Positions 19,545 through 33,420 of a DNA stretch of 64,000 bases are shown here, piece by piece (the first letter of the stretch is position 1; each line of letters begins with the position of its first letter). The DNA comes from Phoenix dactylifera. Taxonomy: Eukaryota > Streptophyta > Magnoliopsida > Arecales > Arecaceae. The position numbers and the translations under genes were made by a program. Below the pieces are notes generated by a model. It was given only the letters and a program-made list of their open reading frames with translations. It searched no databases and was not told where the DNA came from. The stretch lies in NCBI RefSeq assembly GCF_009389715.1, contig NC_052396.1:17018631-17082630 (forward strand), given 5' to 3'.

Positions 19545-22500
19545 CTTTAATGTGTTTTATTTTTGTATATTGGCAACTCACACATAACGGGTGTGACTAT
19601 CGCCCAAAAAGTCAGAAAGTAAAATAAACTGCAAGGAAGATGGGACAAAAGCTTGGTCCACCTAGATGAAATCGCTTGAATGATAAGCCACATAGGAGGC
19701 CACCCAAGTTGCTGCACTATTGCCCTCTCTGTAAGCATGAGAGGCCCGATAGAAGATACATTTGCCTAACAGACGGTGAATATTGTGGAGCAGTAGCATT
19801 CCCCCATCAGCACCCTCGGTCCCATGGGTCCCCTAGATCACCATGGTGTAGTACCCCTCAATGATGATGCGTTCTGCCCCCAGTAGCCGTCTTACATAAG
19901 ATACACCCTTCAATGTTGCTCTTAACTCGGTGCTTCGACAAACTGGTCAAAGCTTCGTCGACCCCCGACCACCACTAGTTTGGCCTGCTGATCATTATGG
20001 CGTTGCAGTAACCACCCTTCTAGGTACTCTCATCGATGTTCACCTTGAGAAAGCCAGGGTGTGGGGGCTTTTAAGAGATGAAAGCACACCTAGACACTAC
20101 GTGAGCAAAATAAGAGCTCCAGATTCTTCTGGTCGTCCCAAGGGACGACGACGCAGTGACATCAAGAACCTCCGCCGCATGACGTAGGGCCCTATCTAAT
20201 ACAACTCTTAGGAGCTCAGCTCTGTCCTCGAAGATACGGGCAATCCGATCTAGCCAGCAGTGATAAGCTAAATAGACCGCTCTAATCTCCAGGGACAAAA
20301 GACCGGATCTCTGGGAGAACTCAGCCAGAAGGGTCAGAAACTTCTCTGTCGACGACCAACTCCATCGTAGACCAGAGCAAGCCGAGGCACACTCCCATAA
20401 CAAAGCTGCCTTCTCACAACCAAAAAGGACATGGAAGATAGTCTCCTCTGTCTCCTGACAGGCTCAGCATTTCAGGATGATGCGCACCCCCCATTGGGCC
20501 AGGATTCCTTGGTAGGCAGACATCCCTAGTTGAGCTTCCAAACAAACAAGGCCACTCGAGGATGAATACACGGCCGCTATATCCACCCCACCTCCATCTA
20601 TCTAGCTGCAGGCCTCCTCACCAATCCAAGAAGGTCTTGTGTCCGCACCTCTTTTCTTCCTGTTCGACCCTACACCTGCTTTTCCTCCGCCTCTACCGCC
20701 GTGATTGACACCGCTGACGCTCACTCGACCAGCTGCCCGCCAAAGACCCACCGAATGAGGTCCCCATCCCAATCCCACCCTCTTGGGGCCAATAGATCGC
20801 AGACTTTATGTCCTTCCAATACCCTGAGGTTGTAAAAGGTGGGTCATCTATATAGTGAAATATTAGCTAGCCAACAGTCCCCCAAGACATCCACCGCTCG
20901 GCCATCACCAATTTTCCATTGAATCTCTGAAAGCACCAAGGGGCCATGGGCACATATCTCTCGCCACAGGAAGGAACTGCACATACCCAAATTGAAAACA
21001 TGAGGCTCCGTCGGGTCTCCATACTTAGCTCTTATCATGGAGCCCTAGAAACTTGATGGCTCTAGTATGAACCTCGCTGCCATCCTGGTCGCGAAGATGT
21101 CCCGTCGCTCGATCAGAGAATGGATACCCAGTTCACCGCAGTAGGATAGCTGACAGATCTTGTCCCATGCCAAGAGATGGACACCACCGCTGCTCCCCCG
21201 CCCTCACTAGAAGAAATCTTGGAACCAGCGCTCCAAACACTGTAACACTGCAATGGCTACCAAAGTGTTGGACAAAAGGTAGATAGGGATCAAATTGAGA
21301 ACTGATCGTACAAGGATGATCCTATCCATCATGGACAGGGCCCTCGCCTGCCAGTCTTCCAACCTCCTCCTGATGCTCTGCTACAAGGAAGTGCACTCTC
21401 CCCTGCAAAGACGCCGGCTTGTAATCGGTACCTCCAGGTATCTCAACGGCCCTCCTACTCTTCGATCTCCATGATCTCCATGATTGCAGCTCTCACTTCG
21501 GTCTGAGTCTTCGAACTGAAGCAGATGGCCGATTTGCTGGCCGAAAGATGCACAGTACTCCTCAAGCACCCTCCGGATGGCCCTCGCCGAACCCTTCATC
21601 GCCCGTGTTAACAGATAGTCATCCGCAAACAGCAAATGAGAAATTGGAAGCATATCCGACACTGGTCTGTACACTTTTATCTCATACCTAGCCGCAGCCA
21701 ACCGGAGCGCTCGAGAATTTTTTAACCACCTCACAGATGATGAACAATAGCGGCGACGAGGGGCACCCCTGTCTCAGGCCCATTGAAGAGACGAAGAATG
21801 GTGAGGGAGACCCATTCACCAGTAGGGCAAAAGATGGGGTGATGATGCACCCCCGGATCCACCTAATCTATTATGGATGAAAACCAATGCATGTCAGTGA
21901 CTAGGCCACGAAGTCTAATATCATCCTGTCATAAGCTCGCTCCATATCTAGCTTGACTCCTATTAGAGTCCTCCGACTAGGCGCCCTCTAGAGATCAGCC
22001 ATAAACTCTTGAGCAATGAGCATGTTGTTAGAAATGGATCGGCCACCAATAAATTCCCCCTGCTTTAGGCACACCAATCTAGGCAAGACCTCCGGCATCC
22101 TCCAAATGAGGATCTTCACCATCGCCTTGTAGATAGTAGTGCACAAACTGATTGGCTAAAGTGACCTGGCTCAATGGGATCCTGCCTCTTCAGAAGCAAG
22201 GTAATATAAGTCCTCTTCCAATCCACTGGCATCAACGACGACACAAAGAACTGTTGAATAGCCACCGAGACCTCCTGCCGATAATATGCTAGTACCACCT
22301 GAAGAAAATCGGAGGGAAACCTTCTGGGCCTGGGGCTCTGTCCTCGCTCGATGACCAGAGGGCATCCCAAACCTCCTCCGCCGCCATTGGCCTGATCAGC
22401 TCTGTATTCTCCACCTCTGAGACCCTATCCTCTAGCACGGGCCAAGCTCCCCCTCCAGTACCGCCTGCCTGATCTGTCCACCTTGACCGAAAGAATTGCT

Positions 22501-25500
22501 CCAGAATATGTTTGAAGGTATTGGGGTCCTCAGTCACCTGCTCACTACTGTCTCTGATCCTGCTCATCCTGTTCCTCTGCCTTCGGATGATGGTCGACTG
22601 GTGGAAGAACCTCTTCACGGTTCCATCGAAGAAGTCGACGCCTAGTTAGCTCTAGCTTTCAGAAAATCCTGTACATGACCTCTTCCCGAACAGTGTCCAC
22701 TAGGCCTCGCACACCACTTAAGTCAGGGAAGCACTGGACTCGGCTGGATGATGTGAAGGCCCTGTCTATCCTCTCTCAAACGCGGGCCCACAAACCCAAG
22801 GTCGATTAAACCATTAGTTGAATTGAACTCTTGGAACTCTCGAACTTCAATCTTGTTTGTCTAGGCTTCCCCCCCTCTTCTCCTCTGGGTCATCGATGCA
22901 GTTGAAGTCACCCACCACCAGCACTAGGCACCCTTGTTGGATGAGACTGGACACCTCCTCGCACAACATTCTCCTCTCCCTGTAGTCGGTGCTTGCGTAG
23001 GCCGCCAACATGACCCAAGGGGGTTCATTCCCTTCTGAAACAACCATGACCACCTGCTGCCTGCACTTGTGGAAGATGTCTAAGTTGCACTCACCAATTC
23101 TCCAAAGAACAAGAATACTGCCCGACAAGCCCTATGACTCCACAGCATAGCATCCCCAGGACCTCGAGATAGACCGACGAATCGCTGCAAGCTCGCACCG
23201 ACCAACCGGATTTCAAACAGAACACAAATCACAGGGTCATGCAAACTACACCAGTCGACAAGATGCCGACCTAAAGGAAGGTTTGCTTGCTCTCCTGCAA
23301 TTCTAAAGGATGACCTTCATGGCTCCGACACACCATTGATGGGCCCTCCCGTGCCCACTGACCCTAGGAGCCCATTTAGCCCACTCGGACCAACCTCGCC
23401 CCCTAAGGAGCCCTATAGTATCCTTTGAAAAAGTTTGGTCATCTCCTCGTGCCACAGGGCGTCCGGGCCCGCATCAGCCTAGCCCACCTCCAGGTCGCAC
23501 GTAGGAGTTCTACCCTTTACCCCCAGAGAGGACTATGTGGCTTCCATCCCCTATAGCGGGGCTGCTCGAGGCAAGGTCCTTCTGCCCCAAGGTGTGCTCC
23601 ATGGGCTGGAGGCGTGCCTGGCCCAGGGGCCACCCCCCCTCTGGACACCATGCTGCCCGACCTCCTCCTCTAAGCATTCCAGGCCCCGACAATTGTCGGC
23701 ACGACTCGTCGACCTTATCCTTGGAGGGGCATCGCCGGCAGCCCAGCACCGGCCTCTGCCGCCCCTGACCTTCCCCAACCTAGGAGACCTCGGTCCGCCA
23801 TTCGCGAGCACCGCCAAGGATTGGTTGCGGAAGTGGCGCCGCTCGCCTCTTCGGGTCACAGGACTCTCGCGTGGCATGGGAAGGGCAGGTGTCTGACATG
23901 GCCTGCATCCTGTTGTCCCGTTTAGGCCATGCCCCACTGGCCCATCATGCTTGAACCCACTGGCCCTTCTGGCTTGGACCGGGCCCTCTTGGATGGGCTG
24001 CGAGCCGGCTTCAGCGGCCCGTGCCCTTGGTTGGGGCTCGCTACTTCGGGCCCGGGCCCGTGGTTGGAGCTCGTTGCCTCAAGGTCGGTCCGAACTTCCT
24101 GGGCCCAGCCCAGCTTCGCCGCCTGATCCAGTCCAACTATGCGGCCCGACTCGGACCTCCCTTCTTGAGCCAGGCCCTCTACCGCTGCATCCACTATGTG
24201 GCTCGACCCACTGGATCGAATTGGCCGAGCCGGACTCAGGGGAATGCCGAGTTGATTGCGACTCGTCTTCTCCCTCATCGTCGTCATACCTCTGGTCGTT
24301 GGCCACTTCCCTGTTGAGCCTTGCTGTGCCATCTTTTTGGGTTTTTGCCAACCCTCGGAGTTTGGCAGTGAGGCGAGCGACACCGGCCCGCTTCATGGGG
24401 GGTCCATCTGCAGTTGTGGAGGCGTCGGATCCGAGGCTGCATCGTGGTACGGTCCGACCCGCTTCCCCACCCTGCCGCTCGCCACTGGGTGCACTCCTCT
24501 TTTCCGTCACCTCCCTCGGCCTTGGGAAGCAACAAGTGCTATCTAGATAACCGAGCCGACCATAGACGAAGCAGAAGGTTGGCAAGTCCTTGTAAATGAA
24601 GGCCTGCCTGACCTTAGTTGCCTTCCCCTAGATGAACACCCTGGGTTTGAGGGGGCTCAATGTTAGCATCCCTCATATGCCATAAAAAATTTTGAAATAA
24701 TTTTCAGATTGCAGCGAAAAAATATGTGCGGGATCCATTCATCGCATGAACGTGTTTTAAAATCTTTCTTTTGTAGATAGATTAGAATTAAATTATTTTA
24801 AATCATTTTAAAATCATTAAGAAGATCAGATCTTCACCTTGTGTGGGTAGATGGTCTCCGCAAATCTGATTTACGTGGTATTTGATCAAGGCTCAGTTGA
24901 GGCTGCACACGCGTCCGGCCTCTACGGGTATTCACACGAAGCAATGAGTCGATCGAAGTCTTTAGATCTCCCCGGAGTGCTAGCTCCCTTGCAGAGAAGG
25001 CTATTGATGGCTGAAGTCCTCCCTTTGAATCAACCTTTGATTGGCTTGAGAGGAATAGTAAGAAGGAAGAACCAAGGAAGAAGATTGAATGCCTCTGCGC
25101 AGCCTTTTTCTTTTCCTTCCTTTTGAACTAAGATGAAGAAGGAAGAGGGCGTCCTAGGCTTTTCTTTTTCTTCTCTTGATTGCAGCTCAAAGGAGGAAGA
25201 TGGAGGAGGATGCTCACGGCTGGAATGAGGAGGAAAAACCTTGAATAGTGGCCGAAATTCCCATGCTCTTTTAATGCCTTAAGGGATAAAGATGAGTTCC
25301 TATTTTTAAGGAACTCATTCTTATCCCTTTAGGTGGCAAGCAAGGAGGGGCGTAGCCCCCTCCTTTTCTTCTCACGCAAGCACCAAGAGGAGGGGCATGG
25401 GCCCCTCCCTCAAGTCCAATTAAATCCATCATTTAATCAAATTAAAGGGTGATTTAATTTGGGTTCATTTCATGAGTCCAATCCTATTCAAAATAGGATT

Positions 25501-27525
25501 TTTATGAACCCATTTCAATTTCCTCCTTATCCTAATCTAATTAGGATTTAATTGAACCATGACTCTATTGAACTCTTCAATCCTAATCCAATTAGGAGTC
25601 ATGAAATTAATTAGATTAAATTTAAAATTAATTAGGACTTAAGAAAATCTTAATCTAATCAGGACTTGTTCAAATTTCAGCCCTAAGACAATTAGGACTT
25701 AAGAAATCCTACTCCTAGTGGGACTCTAATTTAATTTAAAATCCTAATCCAATTAGGACTCCAAGGATCCTACTCCAAATAGAACTCATGATCAAGTCTA
25801 ATTAGTTAAATCCAATTAATTAAATTAAATTGCAATCCGATTGCAATTGTTCCTTCTTCCAACCACTAACTCTTAGTGGGTTATCCATTTATCAATCTAA
25901 TTGATTATTTGTGATTCCTAATCATATTCAACCATCGGACCAGTCAATACCTCTAATGTGTGTGACCCCATAGATTCTATTCTGACTAGTAGTGAGATAT
26001 ATTGCGATCTCTATCACAATATCATTGAAAACTCCTTTCAATGGGTTGAAACAATTTCAACTCAACTCACCAGGAATTATCGACCATCAAGATGATCCCT
26101 GTGAGTCTCACCATCCACCAGTAACACCTAGCAATATGTAGTGGCCACCCAGCAGAATAGAATGATGAACCTTTAGGTGCAGTTATCGTATGATACAGCT
26201 TCTATCGTGGATCCCTACGGATCGGAGGTCATGGATAACTCGTCAAACCCCGTCGTCTGTCATATGTCTAGATTTATTCGACTTGAGTTCGAGAGTAGAA
26301 AACTCTTTTCCACTATATATTCTGCTCTGGCCAAGGTCTTAGAACTCAGTCTTATAAATCACATAGGATCTCTCCTCATCTATCAAGGTCAATAGATTTC
26401 ATGTAAGTGCATACCCTACTCCTACAGTGAACCTACTGCAGCCAATCTACACAACAAGGACCCATATGACTAGAGACCATGTATATGTGCAGTCAAACTA
26501 CAATAACCTCACTGTGAATAGCCGAAGCACCGCAGGTCAAAAGACCAGTCATACTACTGCAACATCAAGCAAGTCACTGACGAGTGGATAGACATTCAAA
26601 TGACTTCTTGTCTTGGTCACGCTCAGTACCCTTGTTCTCTAACAAGCACATGCATTATCACTTCAGTGTCCCTACACGTGTACTCGAGTCTCGTCCATCT
26701 ATAAGGAAAGCGATCTTTGCACTGATCGGATCGATCACCGTCCTCGTGATGATCCATTGATCAGGAGCATTTAGAAATTAATCACCAATGATACATGGCT
26801 CAAATTCTCAACTCTTGAGAATATGTATCATCATCTTATTAATTTTTTGGACGATTCATAGACATATAAACAATATGAATGAAAAGATGCCCTTTTATTA
26901 TTCAATAATAATAAAGTCAAGTACAAATTTATGTCCCAGAATTAATAATGTGTCCGCCAGATTGGCTTCTAGGGCATACATCTAACACTCAAGCCTTCGA
27001 TCTCCACCCGAATCCGCGTGTATCCTGCCATCCAGAGTTGGTCGGAGACTCCGTTCAGATCCAAGGGCTAGCTTGCCACCACAACCATCTCAAGTAGAGA
27101 ATCTCTATCCCAAAACTCCAGCGGAAGCCGGGGTCAGCACAACCACTCTACCGTATGGCTTACTGTGTTCGATCTGGGGATGAAGTATGGACGCCACGCC
27201 TCCATCGCCAATAGTTGGCCAGCAACCAGCCATGGACTACTTGCCAACTCGGCATCCTAGTTTTCTCCACACCGGATTCGGAAGGTCGTGATGCCCTCTA
27301 CCATCGGGACAATATCGTATGCCAACTTGCACCTCATCCGAAGGTCGCGCACCACCCACTCCGGCGGAATCCAGCAACCCAAGTTCTGAATGAGCATGGC
27401 CCACGATGCCCAGGCCTGCTGTGCCCCCTCCACTCACTTGGCCGGAAGCTTGAGGACCTCTATGAAGAGGCGTTGATGCATTCGGGACCAGACACACTCT
27501 GCTAGTGTGGTTCTTCACTTGCAAT
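19545..27525 (-). mobile_element. Long degenerate LINE (L1-like) with gag, endonuclease, reverse transcriptase and RNase H, split by a solo LTR
   Basis: Reading down the minus strand: a gag-like domain at about 27250-26993 (LAMEAWRPYFIPRSNTVSH, PRLPLEFWDRDSLLEM), continuing after the solo LTR with a zinc-knuckle segment at about 24590 (LPTFCFVYGRLGYLDSTCCF). Next comes a long low-complexity Pro/Gly-rich linker, then an apurinic-type endonuclease piece at 23128-22850 (VMLAAYASTDYRERR, CLVLVVGDFNCIDDPEEKRG). Reverse transcriptase follows at 22618-21381, with the catalytic FADD box in ISHLLFADDYLL. RNase H and the 3' end occupy 20403-19545. The order is that of plant L1-type LINEs. Frameshifts and stops throughout make it inactive. 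The 5' limit near 27525 is approximate. Confidence 0.85.
24661..26987 (+). mobile_element. Solo LTR (2.3 kb family), target site duplication CTCAA
   Basis: The 2327-base unit starts TGTTAGCATCCC and ends ATACATCTAACA. CTCAA flanks it at 24656-24660 and 26988-26992. It matches the solo LTR at 128-2450 over its whole length, including the CCTAATCCAATTAGGA array and the region of CACTGATCGGATCGATCACC. It split the gag region of the LINE. No internal retrotransposon sequence is present. Confidence 0.92.
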
Positions 27526-28087
27526 TATTTGAAAGATTAAAACACCCTAGTAGTATTGGAAACAATAACATTGTTTCATGGAAAGAAAAATGCTGACCTC
27601 TTTCATTCAACACTCATGGGCAAGTACGAGAGATCGATTTTTGGTGTTCAATTCTACTTGCATCCAAGGTTCATAGGCATGGAAACCTTTTTCCTTAATT
27701 ACAAGAATTTCAAGAGGTATAGATGGGCTCGTTAAGATTAGATTGTGGTGCTTAAGCCCATTATACTTTGAAAACTTCATTTTAAAAACACTAATACCAT
27801 ATAAAAGTCTCAACATCATGTGAAAACTTTAGAGGGCCATCTTCGCACTAAAAGAACTTAGATCACAACAAAGTTACTATTTGAAGCGGAGGAGAAGAAT
27901 GAGCCCGGCTCCTTCCTAACTCTACAGGACGTTTGGAAAACCAAGTCTCCTCCTATATTTAAAGCCCTCCCCATCCCCCTATTGCACTATTGTTGCCGGT
28001 TACAAAATCTCTCCCTTTCTTTTCTCGTTTCTCTCAAAGATCTCCTTACTTGTGTTGTGGCCACAACCTCGCCGAAGTTGAGGTATC
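27526..28087. other. Unassigned sequence between the LINE and a solo LTR
   Basis: No recognisable gene. Together with 29284 onward it is the target into which the next solo LTR inserted. Confidence 0.5.
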
Positions 28088-28092
28088 ACTCT

Positions 28093-29278
28093 TGTTAACC
28101 CCATGATTTTAACAGTTTACTATTTGATTTTGATGATAACAAACAAATAAATTTAGTTCATTATTATAATTATAGCAAACGAATGAAAATTAGAAATTGA
28201 GATTTTTTTTGAAAGCAGATGCTAGAATTCTGAGAGTATATTAGTATTTTTAGCATAACTTTTTATTAAAATATAATATTAATATAATTCTTATTGATCT
28301 GAAAAGAAGACTTATTTATCTAAAAAAAATTATTTAATATATTTTCAAATTTGAACATTAGCTATGAGTAATAGGGTCTGCAATCTATCTATCTATAGCT
28401 GTAATTTAGGCTAATATATATTTATTTTTTTAGCTGTAACGTTTCAATCAAATATTCTTTTGAGATGATTCTTATCAGGTTGGAAAGATAATGTAAAGGG
28501 CTATAACTTTGTCTCTAACCACTAAATCAAATTCAGCCTTTTGATTTATCAAAATGGTGCTGTAAAGCAGAAAATCAAATCTAACCCGAATCTGCCTACA
28601 TTAAATGTGTTGAAAAAGAATTTCCAAAGCTTCAAATTGTTTCAAACGGAAAAATGACTTCTGAAGCCTATAAAAGGAGGTTCATATCACATATTGCAGC
28701 AAGAAAGTTTCATAGAGTTTGAAGAGAAATCAAGAGAGTATTGTGCTTCCAAGTAAAAAGCCTTCCTCATTGAGAAATTGAGTGTAGTGCTTTTATTTTT
28801 GTTTTATTGATTAAGTATTGTAAGAGAGTTGATGAGCTCTTGTTAGCTTGAGTGATAAAGAGGATTACTTGGAAGGATCGTACTCTAATTAACAAGAGAG
28901 TGTTTGAGGAAGTAGATCAATCAAGAATTAGCTCGAATATCACTAAGTGTAAAGGTTGCATGCATCCGGAAGACAAGCAGCTTGTAAAGCTTTGGATAAG
29001 CATGGTGGATTAAATCTCTGAAAGGAGTTCCGAAGAGTGAATGTAGGCTCACAAGAAGACCGAACTGCTATAAATCGTCGCGTATTATTTTTCTTCCTTT
29101 CACTCTTTATTTTTTCATACTTAGTTGCATATTTGTGATTATTACTTGCTATACTTGTTGCATATAGTTAATTTTATTATATTTAAAAATCTGAGGGGAT
29201 TTTTGATTTTATTTTCACAAAATTTTATAAACCCAATTCCCCCCCCCCCCCTCTTGGGTTTGCCACTTCGGGCCAACA
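28093..29278 (+). mobile_element. Solo LTR (probably copia, SIRE-like), target site duplication ACTCT
   Basis: The 1186-base unit begins TGTTAACCCCATGATTTTAACA and ends GGGCCAACA. ACTCT is present on both sides (28088-28092 and 29279-29283). The start (TTTGATGATAACAAACAAAT) and the end (CCCAATTCCCCCCCCC...CTTGGGTTTGCCACTT) resemble the LTRs of large plant copia elements of the SIRE/Maximus type. That family assignment is from memory of the pattern and is less sure than the LTR call. No coding region is present. Confidence 0.85.
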
Positions 29279-29283
29279 ACTCT

Positions 29284-30934
29284 TCCTCTCCAACACTCTC
29301 TCTCCTTACTTGTTCCTACATAGGGCTGCCATTACTAGCCGGGACCTTGCCAAAGAATTGCAAGCTTCACCATGCCGATAGCTTTCCCTATTTTCATGAT
29401 TCACCCATATCCCCTATTTTTGTGATAAATATCCTTTTAGGAACGCTAGCCAAGCCCTCTTGGGTCTTATGTGACCAGACAGTAAAGCTCAAACGCTAGT
29501 AAGCAAGCTGAGGCTTGAACTGACGCCTAGCCTTTTCGGTCCCCTATTTTCTCTCGAGCCATGTTTCTCTTCTTTCTTTTTTTTTTTTTCTTTTCAACCA
29601 ACTACTAGCTCTCACCGTTTTCTACTGCCGGTCCTCCGGCTATTGCCTATTGTTGCCACCACCAATTACAACTAGTCCCCGAACCCTCCGATTTCTCTCT
29701 CTCTCTCTCCCTCCCCATTGGCCCCAAATCAATGGGCTTCTCTCTCTCTCTCTTCATGTGTTCCGGGTGGACTGCACTAGAGGATACCTTCCTCTACCTT
29801 TCCCTCTCTATGCCCCTTAGTTGACCTTAATAGCGGATCCCAAACTCATATAATTACAACTATTCGTCATGACAACCTCCACCCCGGCCTTTATTGACCA
29901 TCATTGAACTCCACCATTAACAAATTCTGTCATGCCATTTTTACCACAATGAAAAACTCCTTTCACAATCTAACCTATTGACATACCCAAATTAGACCGT
30001 TCTGAACCACCAGCCACGGCCACGTGGCCGACTTTTCCTTCCTTCATCTCTTCCTTATTCCCTTTTGCAATCTTCTCTAATTGTTGTCTTGATTCTGTAT
30101 AAAAGTGCAATCATCTAAACAAGAAAAAGTCTAGCAAAGAGGTTTTTATACTATAGTCCTCAAATTGAGATAATATCTTAATTATTTTATTTATTTAACT
30201 TTGATAATTAGTATGGGTCACAGTAGCATAGAAAAATCGAAGATTAAAATTAGTACGAGCATCGAGATTTAAAATTAAAAAATAGTAATTAATTAATTAA
30301 ATTATATTGCATATGGTTACTCAATTTCTATGCAATCGTAGGATCATGTTAGTGTTGGATAATTATTAGATAAGTTTAGATCCTAGGGTTATCGAAAACA
30401 TAAAATTTTATTTTAAAATATAATTTTTAATATTAGGTTTTGAAGGAAACTTTTAGAATTAGTTAAATTGGTTGGTAATTTTAAGAAATTAAAGAGAGAA
30501 TTGAGCACCATAACTTTCTTTTCATCCAATTTGATTTCTTCAATAAATAGGGTCCAAGCTTTCTGAGGCAGGCATTACGTTCACCTGCAGGAGTGGTTAT
30601 TGGTTGGACCAAGTTCACTACTTAGCTGCTGGACCGATCCAACCATGGAGCAACATTCACATAGATAGATAAAATGGAAAAGAGCACAATACATGTGCTT
30701 CCGTGCATGTTGCTTCATTGTCGGATGGGTCCACCAGCTCAGCAGTAGACCTGGTTCAACTAAAAATTATACCATCTATAGAGGCATCGACAAAGGTTAA
30801 TTGTTGTTCCCCCTTTTTTTACCCGGACATCAGTTTTGTTAGACAATACCGGGATCGCAAAGGAGAACAAAATTAGAAATGAGGGCTTCTTTTTCAAATT
30901 TCTCCACAACTTTCTTGCCAATCTCCAAGAAAAT
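29284..30934. other. Unassigned intergenic sequence
   Basis: Low-complexity CT-rich stretches (about 29560-29760) and then AT-rich DNA. No gene or repeat ends recognised. Confidence 0.5.
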
Positions 30935-31377
30935 TGTGAGGAACCGTACAAGCATGTATTTAGTCTCACATCAATTATTTGCCGAAGATATCTTAGGTAG
31001 TTATACAGAACTAAGAAACCCAAATAATACCTATCGACTAGTCTTTTTAGATGAGGTTCTAGATTGTGACAAATAGCTACGGAGCGAACCTGGCCCATGA
31101 TCTATGTAGATATGGGACACTGCAGCATGGGCTCATTTGGATTGACTATGAGCTGATCATGGTATTTGTGATTGGATTTAAAAGAATTAGGATCCTTAGC
31201 ATGACGATAATGCTAAGGATTAAACGGAGTAAATATGTGAGGATTCGGGCATATGTATGCTTATTTTCATGTCAATTATTCGCCAGAAAAATCTTAGATA
31301 TTTATACAGAACTAAAAAAACTCAAATAATACTTTTTAATTAGCTTTGTAGGTAGGTGAGGCCTTTAGTTTCGAACA
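30935..31377 (+). mobile_element. Miniature LTR retrotransposon with two LTRs (same family as 3580-4322)
   Basis: The LTRs lie at 30935-31071 (starts TGTGAGGAACCG, ends GATTGTGACA) and 31236-31377 (starts TGTGAGGATTCG, decayed end GAACA). The internal segment is 164 bases and holds ACCTGGCCCATGATCTATG and GGACACTGCAGCATGGGCTC. AAAAT and AAAAC flank it, a possible target duplication with one change. Total length is about 443 bases, with no coding capacity. This is the simplest copy and defines the two-LTR form of the family. Confidence 0.85.
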
Positions 31378-32934
31378 AAAACAGTTTCATTTTGTAGCTG
31401 ATTGGGACCATCAGTGGTTGCAGCATAATTAACACTGCAACCTTCATGCTTTATTAGGGCCAGAACAGCCAACCTCCCTCCACAGGCACCGCTGCATGCA
31501 CATCACCAAAATTATCAAGAAGTGACCTTTAGTCCCCTTCTTTATGGTGAGTACTAAGAATTAGCTAAAATTTAATGCCCCCAGAAAAAAGGGCTTCAAA
31601 CAAGCCCACAGCATTAGACAGATCGAGGTAGGTCACCAGAAACTGTTGAGCCTTCCTCCATTAAGGCTTGAAAACGGACAGATCTAGGCCTCTAGTTCTG
31701 CAAATTAATTTTGCTGAATAATTCTGTATGAATCATCATCTCATTTACTGCAAGAATGGTTTCCTTGTCAGTTTGCTTACTACCTCCAATATGCACCGTG
31801 CCTTGATCACCAATTCAAAATGCAACTCAATGCCATGGATTCTGTTCGATTGAACCAGCGCCGATCATTTTCCTCATTCTCTTGATTGGTCGGCCCTCCG
31901 CTGATATAAACCATCGAAATGGCCGAATCGAGATTTCAATATCGACTCATCCAGAAGTGTGTTCCAAGTTCGACAGTCGGGTTGCCAGCAATAGCTGCTG
32001 CAACTCATCATCTAATTTTGAGTCACTAGCAATTTTCAGAATGTGGGATGAGTTCTCAAGTTCTTAGAAAACCTAGTTAATATCAGTCAGTATGGTGAAT
32101 CCTGATGGACCCTTCAAGAATCATGTGCATATTATTTGCTTGGTTGCTCATGGTTTTCTTGGTCAGAGTCCAAAAGAGGTTTGGTGTGGTCTGGAGAGGA
32201 AGAGGAGCTAATCCTCGTGTTAGTTAGCAGCTCCAACCGCTCCAAAGATGCCAATGGCTATTAATGGATGAATGACACTTTGATGGGGATAACAAGGAGC
32301 CAAACAAGAGTAAAGAGAACACACACACATACAAAAAAGAAGACACAGAGCAGGAAGGCGTCTGTGTCATGGCCGGCCACAGCTTCCTAAAGCCTGCAAG
32401 GTTTGATAACTTGTACGTTATTTTTCTTTTTTTTTTTTATAGACAATATCATCAAAACAATCCAATATCATCAACACTAACAAGAAACCCGTAATGGTGA
32501 CGCCCCAACCATCACCATTAAAAACAATTTGAAGACTTCAAGCATGCTGGCTCGGGAAAAAGACTTGCGTCATCCTCTTGGAGTAGACAAGGGGCCGTGC
32601 GAATGTTGGACTACTACTAATCCGATATCCGAGCCTGAAGTCGCTTTTGCCGGTTACAATCACGCAACTAGCCTCATGGTCTTCAGAAAGCTTGGATTGC
32701 AAGTTGGGGCCAAGTATGGATAGGATTCCACCTGGATACGAAGGATCAGCTGGAGGAGTATTCTATGCTTACTGAAATAAATGCAAAAAGGATACTTCAC
32801 CTGCGTGCTAACTTGTCAACCTGAAAGATTTCGGATCCTCGCAACGTATTTTCACTGCAGAGTACCCTGCAGCTTCCATCATCGCAAAATCACCTTATTA
32901 TAGAAGAAGAAAGGTGGCAATCAATCAAATTAGG

Positions 32935-33420
32935 TCAAAATCAGATGTGGATTGGGTTGGAAGCGGATCGGATCAAAAATTCATCAACTCCAATCCAGCT
33001 CGATTATTAAACAGATCAAAATTTTAAATTTGAATCCGACCTATTTATTAAACAGATAATCCAGACCTGACCCATATAGCCCATTTATTAAACAAATCAA
33101 GTCAAGTTAAATAGCTTAGACTTGTTTTAACGAGTTAAGCGGATTTAAATAGATTGAGCAGATCGGATCAAACATATTTTAAATAGTTTAAATTATTTTA
33201 AATATGTTAAACAGGTCGGGTCATAACATTATCCAATTTTAAAAAACGGCTTAAAGATCCAAATCTGTACCTAACCCATTTAATAAATAGGTTTAGATAA
33301 GTTGATCTATTTATGATCCAAATTTATTTATGTCAAACTCAAAATGTTTAGATATTTTAACTTAAACTTAAAGCAGATCGTTCGTGGGTCGAATTGATGG
33401 ATTAAATCATAAATTACCAT
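32935..33420. repeat. Unclassified repeat rich in TTTATTAAACAGAT and ACCCATTTAATAAA motifs
   Basis: Short motifs (TTATTAAACAGAT, GACCCATATAGCCC, CCTAACCCATTTAATAAATA, GATCGGATCAAA) recur in both orientations over nearly 500 bases, as in non-autonomous DNA elements of plants. Ends and duplication were not found. Confidence 0.4.

Noticed and set aside
23535..24585. Several overlapping plus- and minus-strand open frames of 80-200 codons
   Set aside because: They fall in the GC-rich linker of the LINE gag region; only the minus-strand zinc-knuckle frame has family support.
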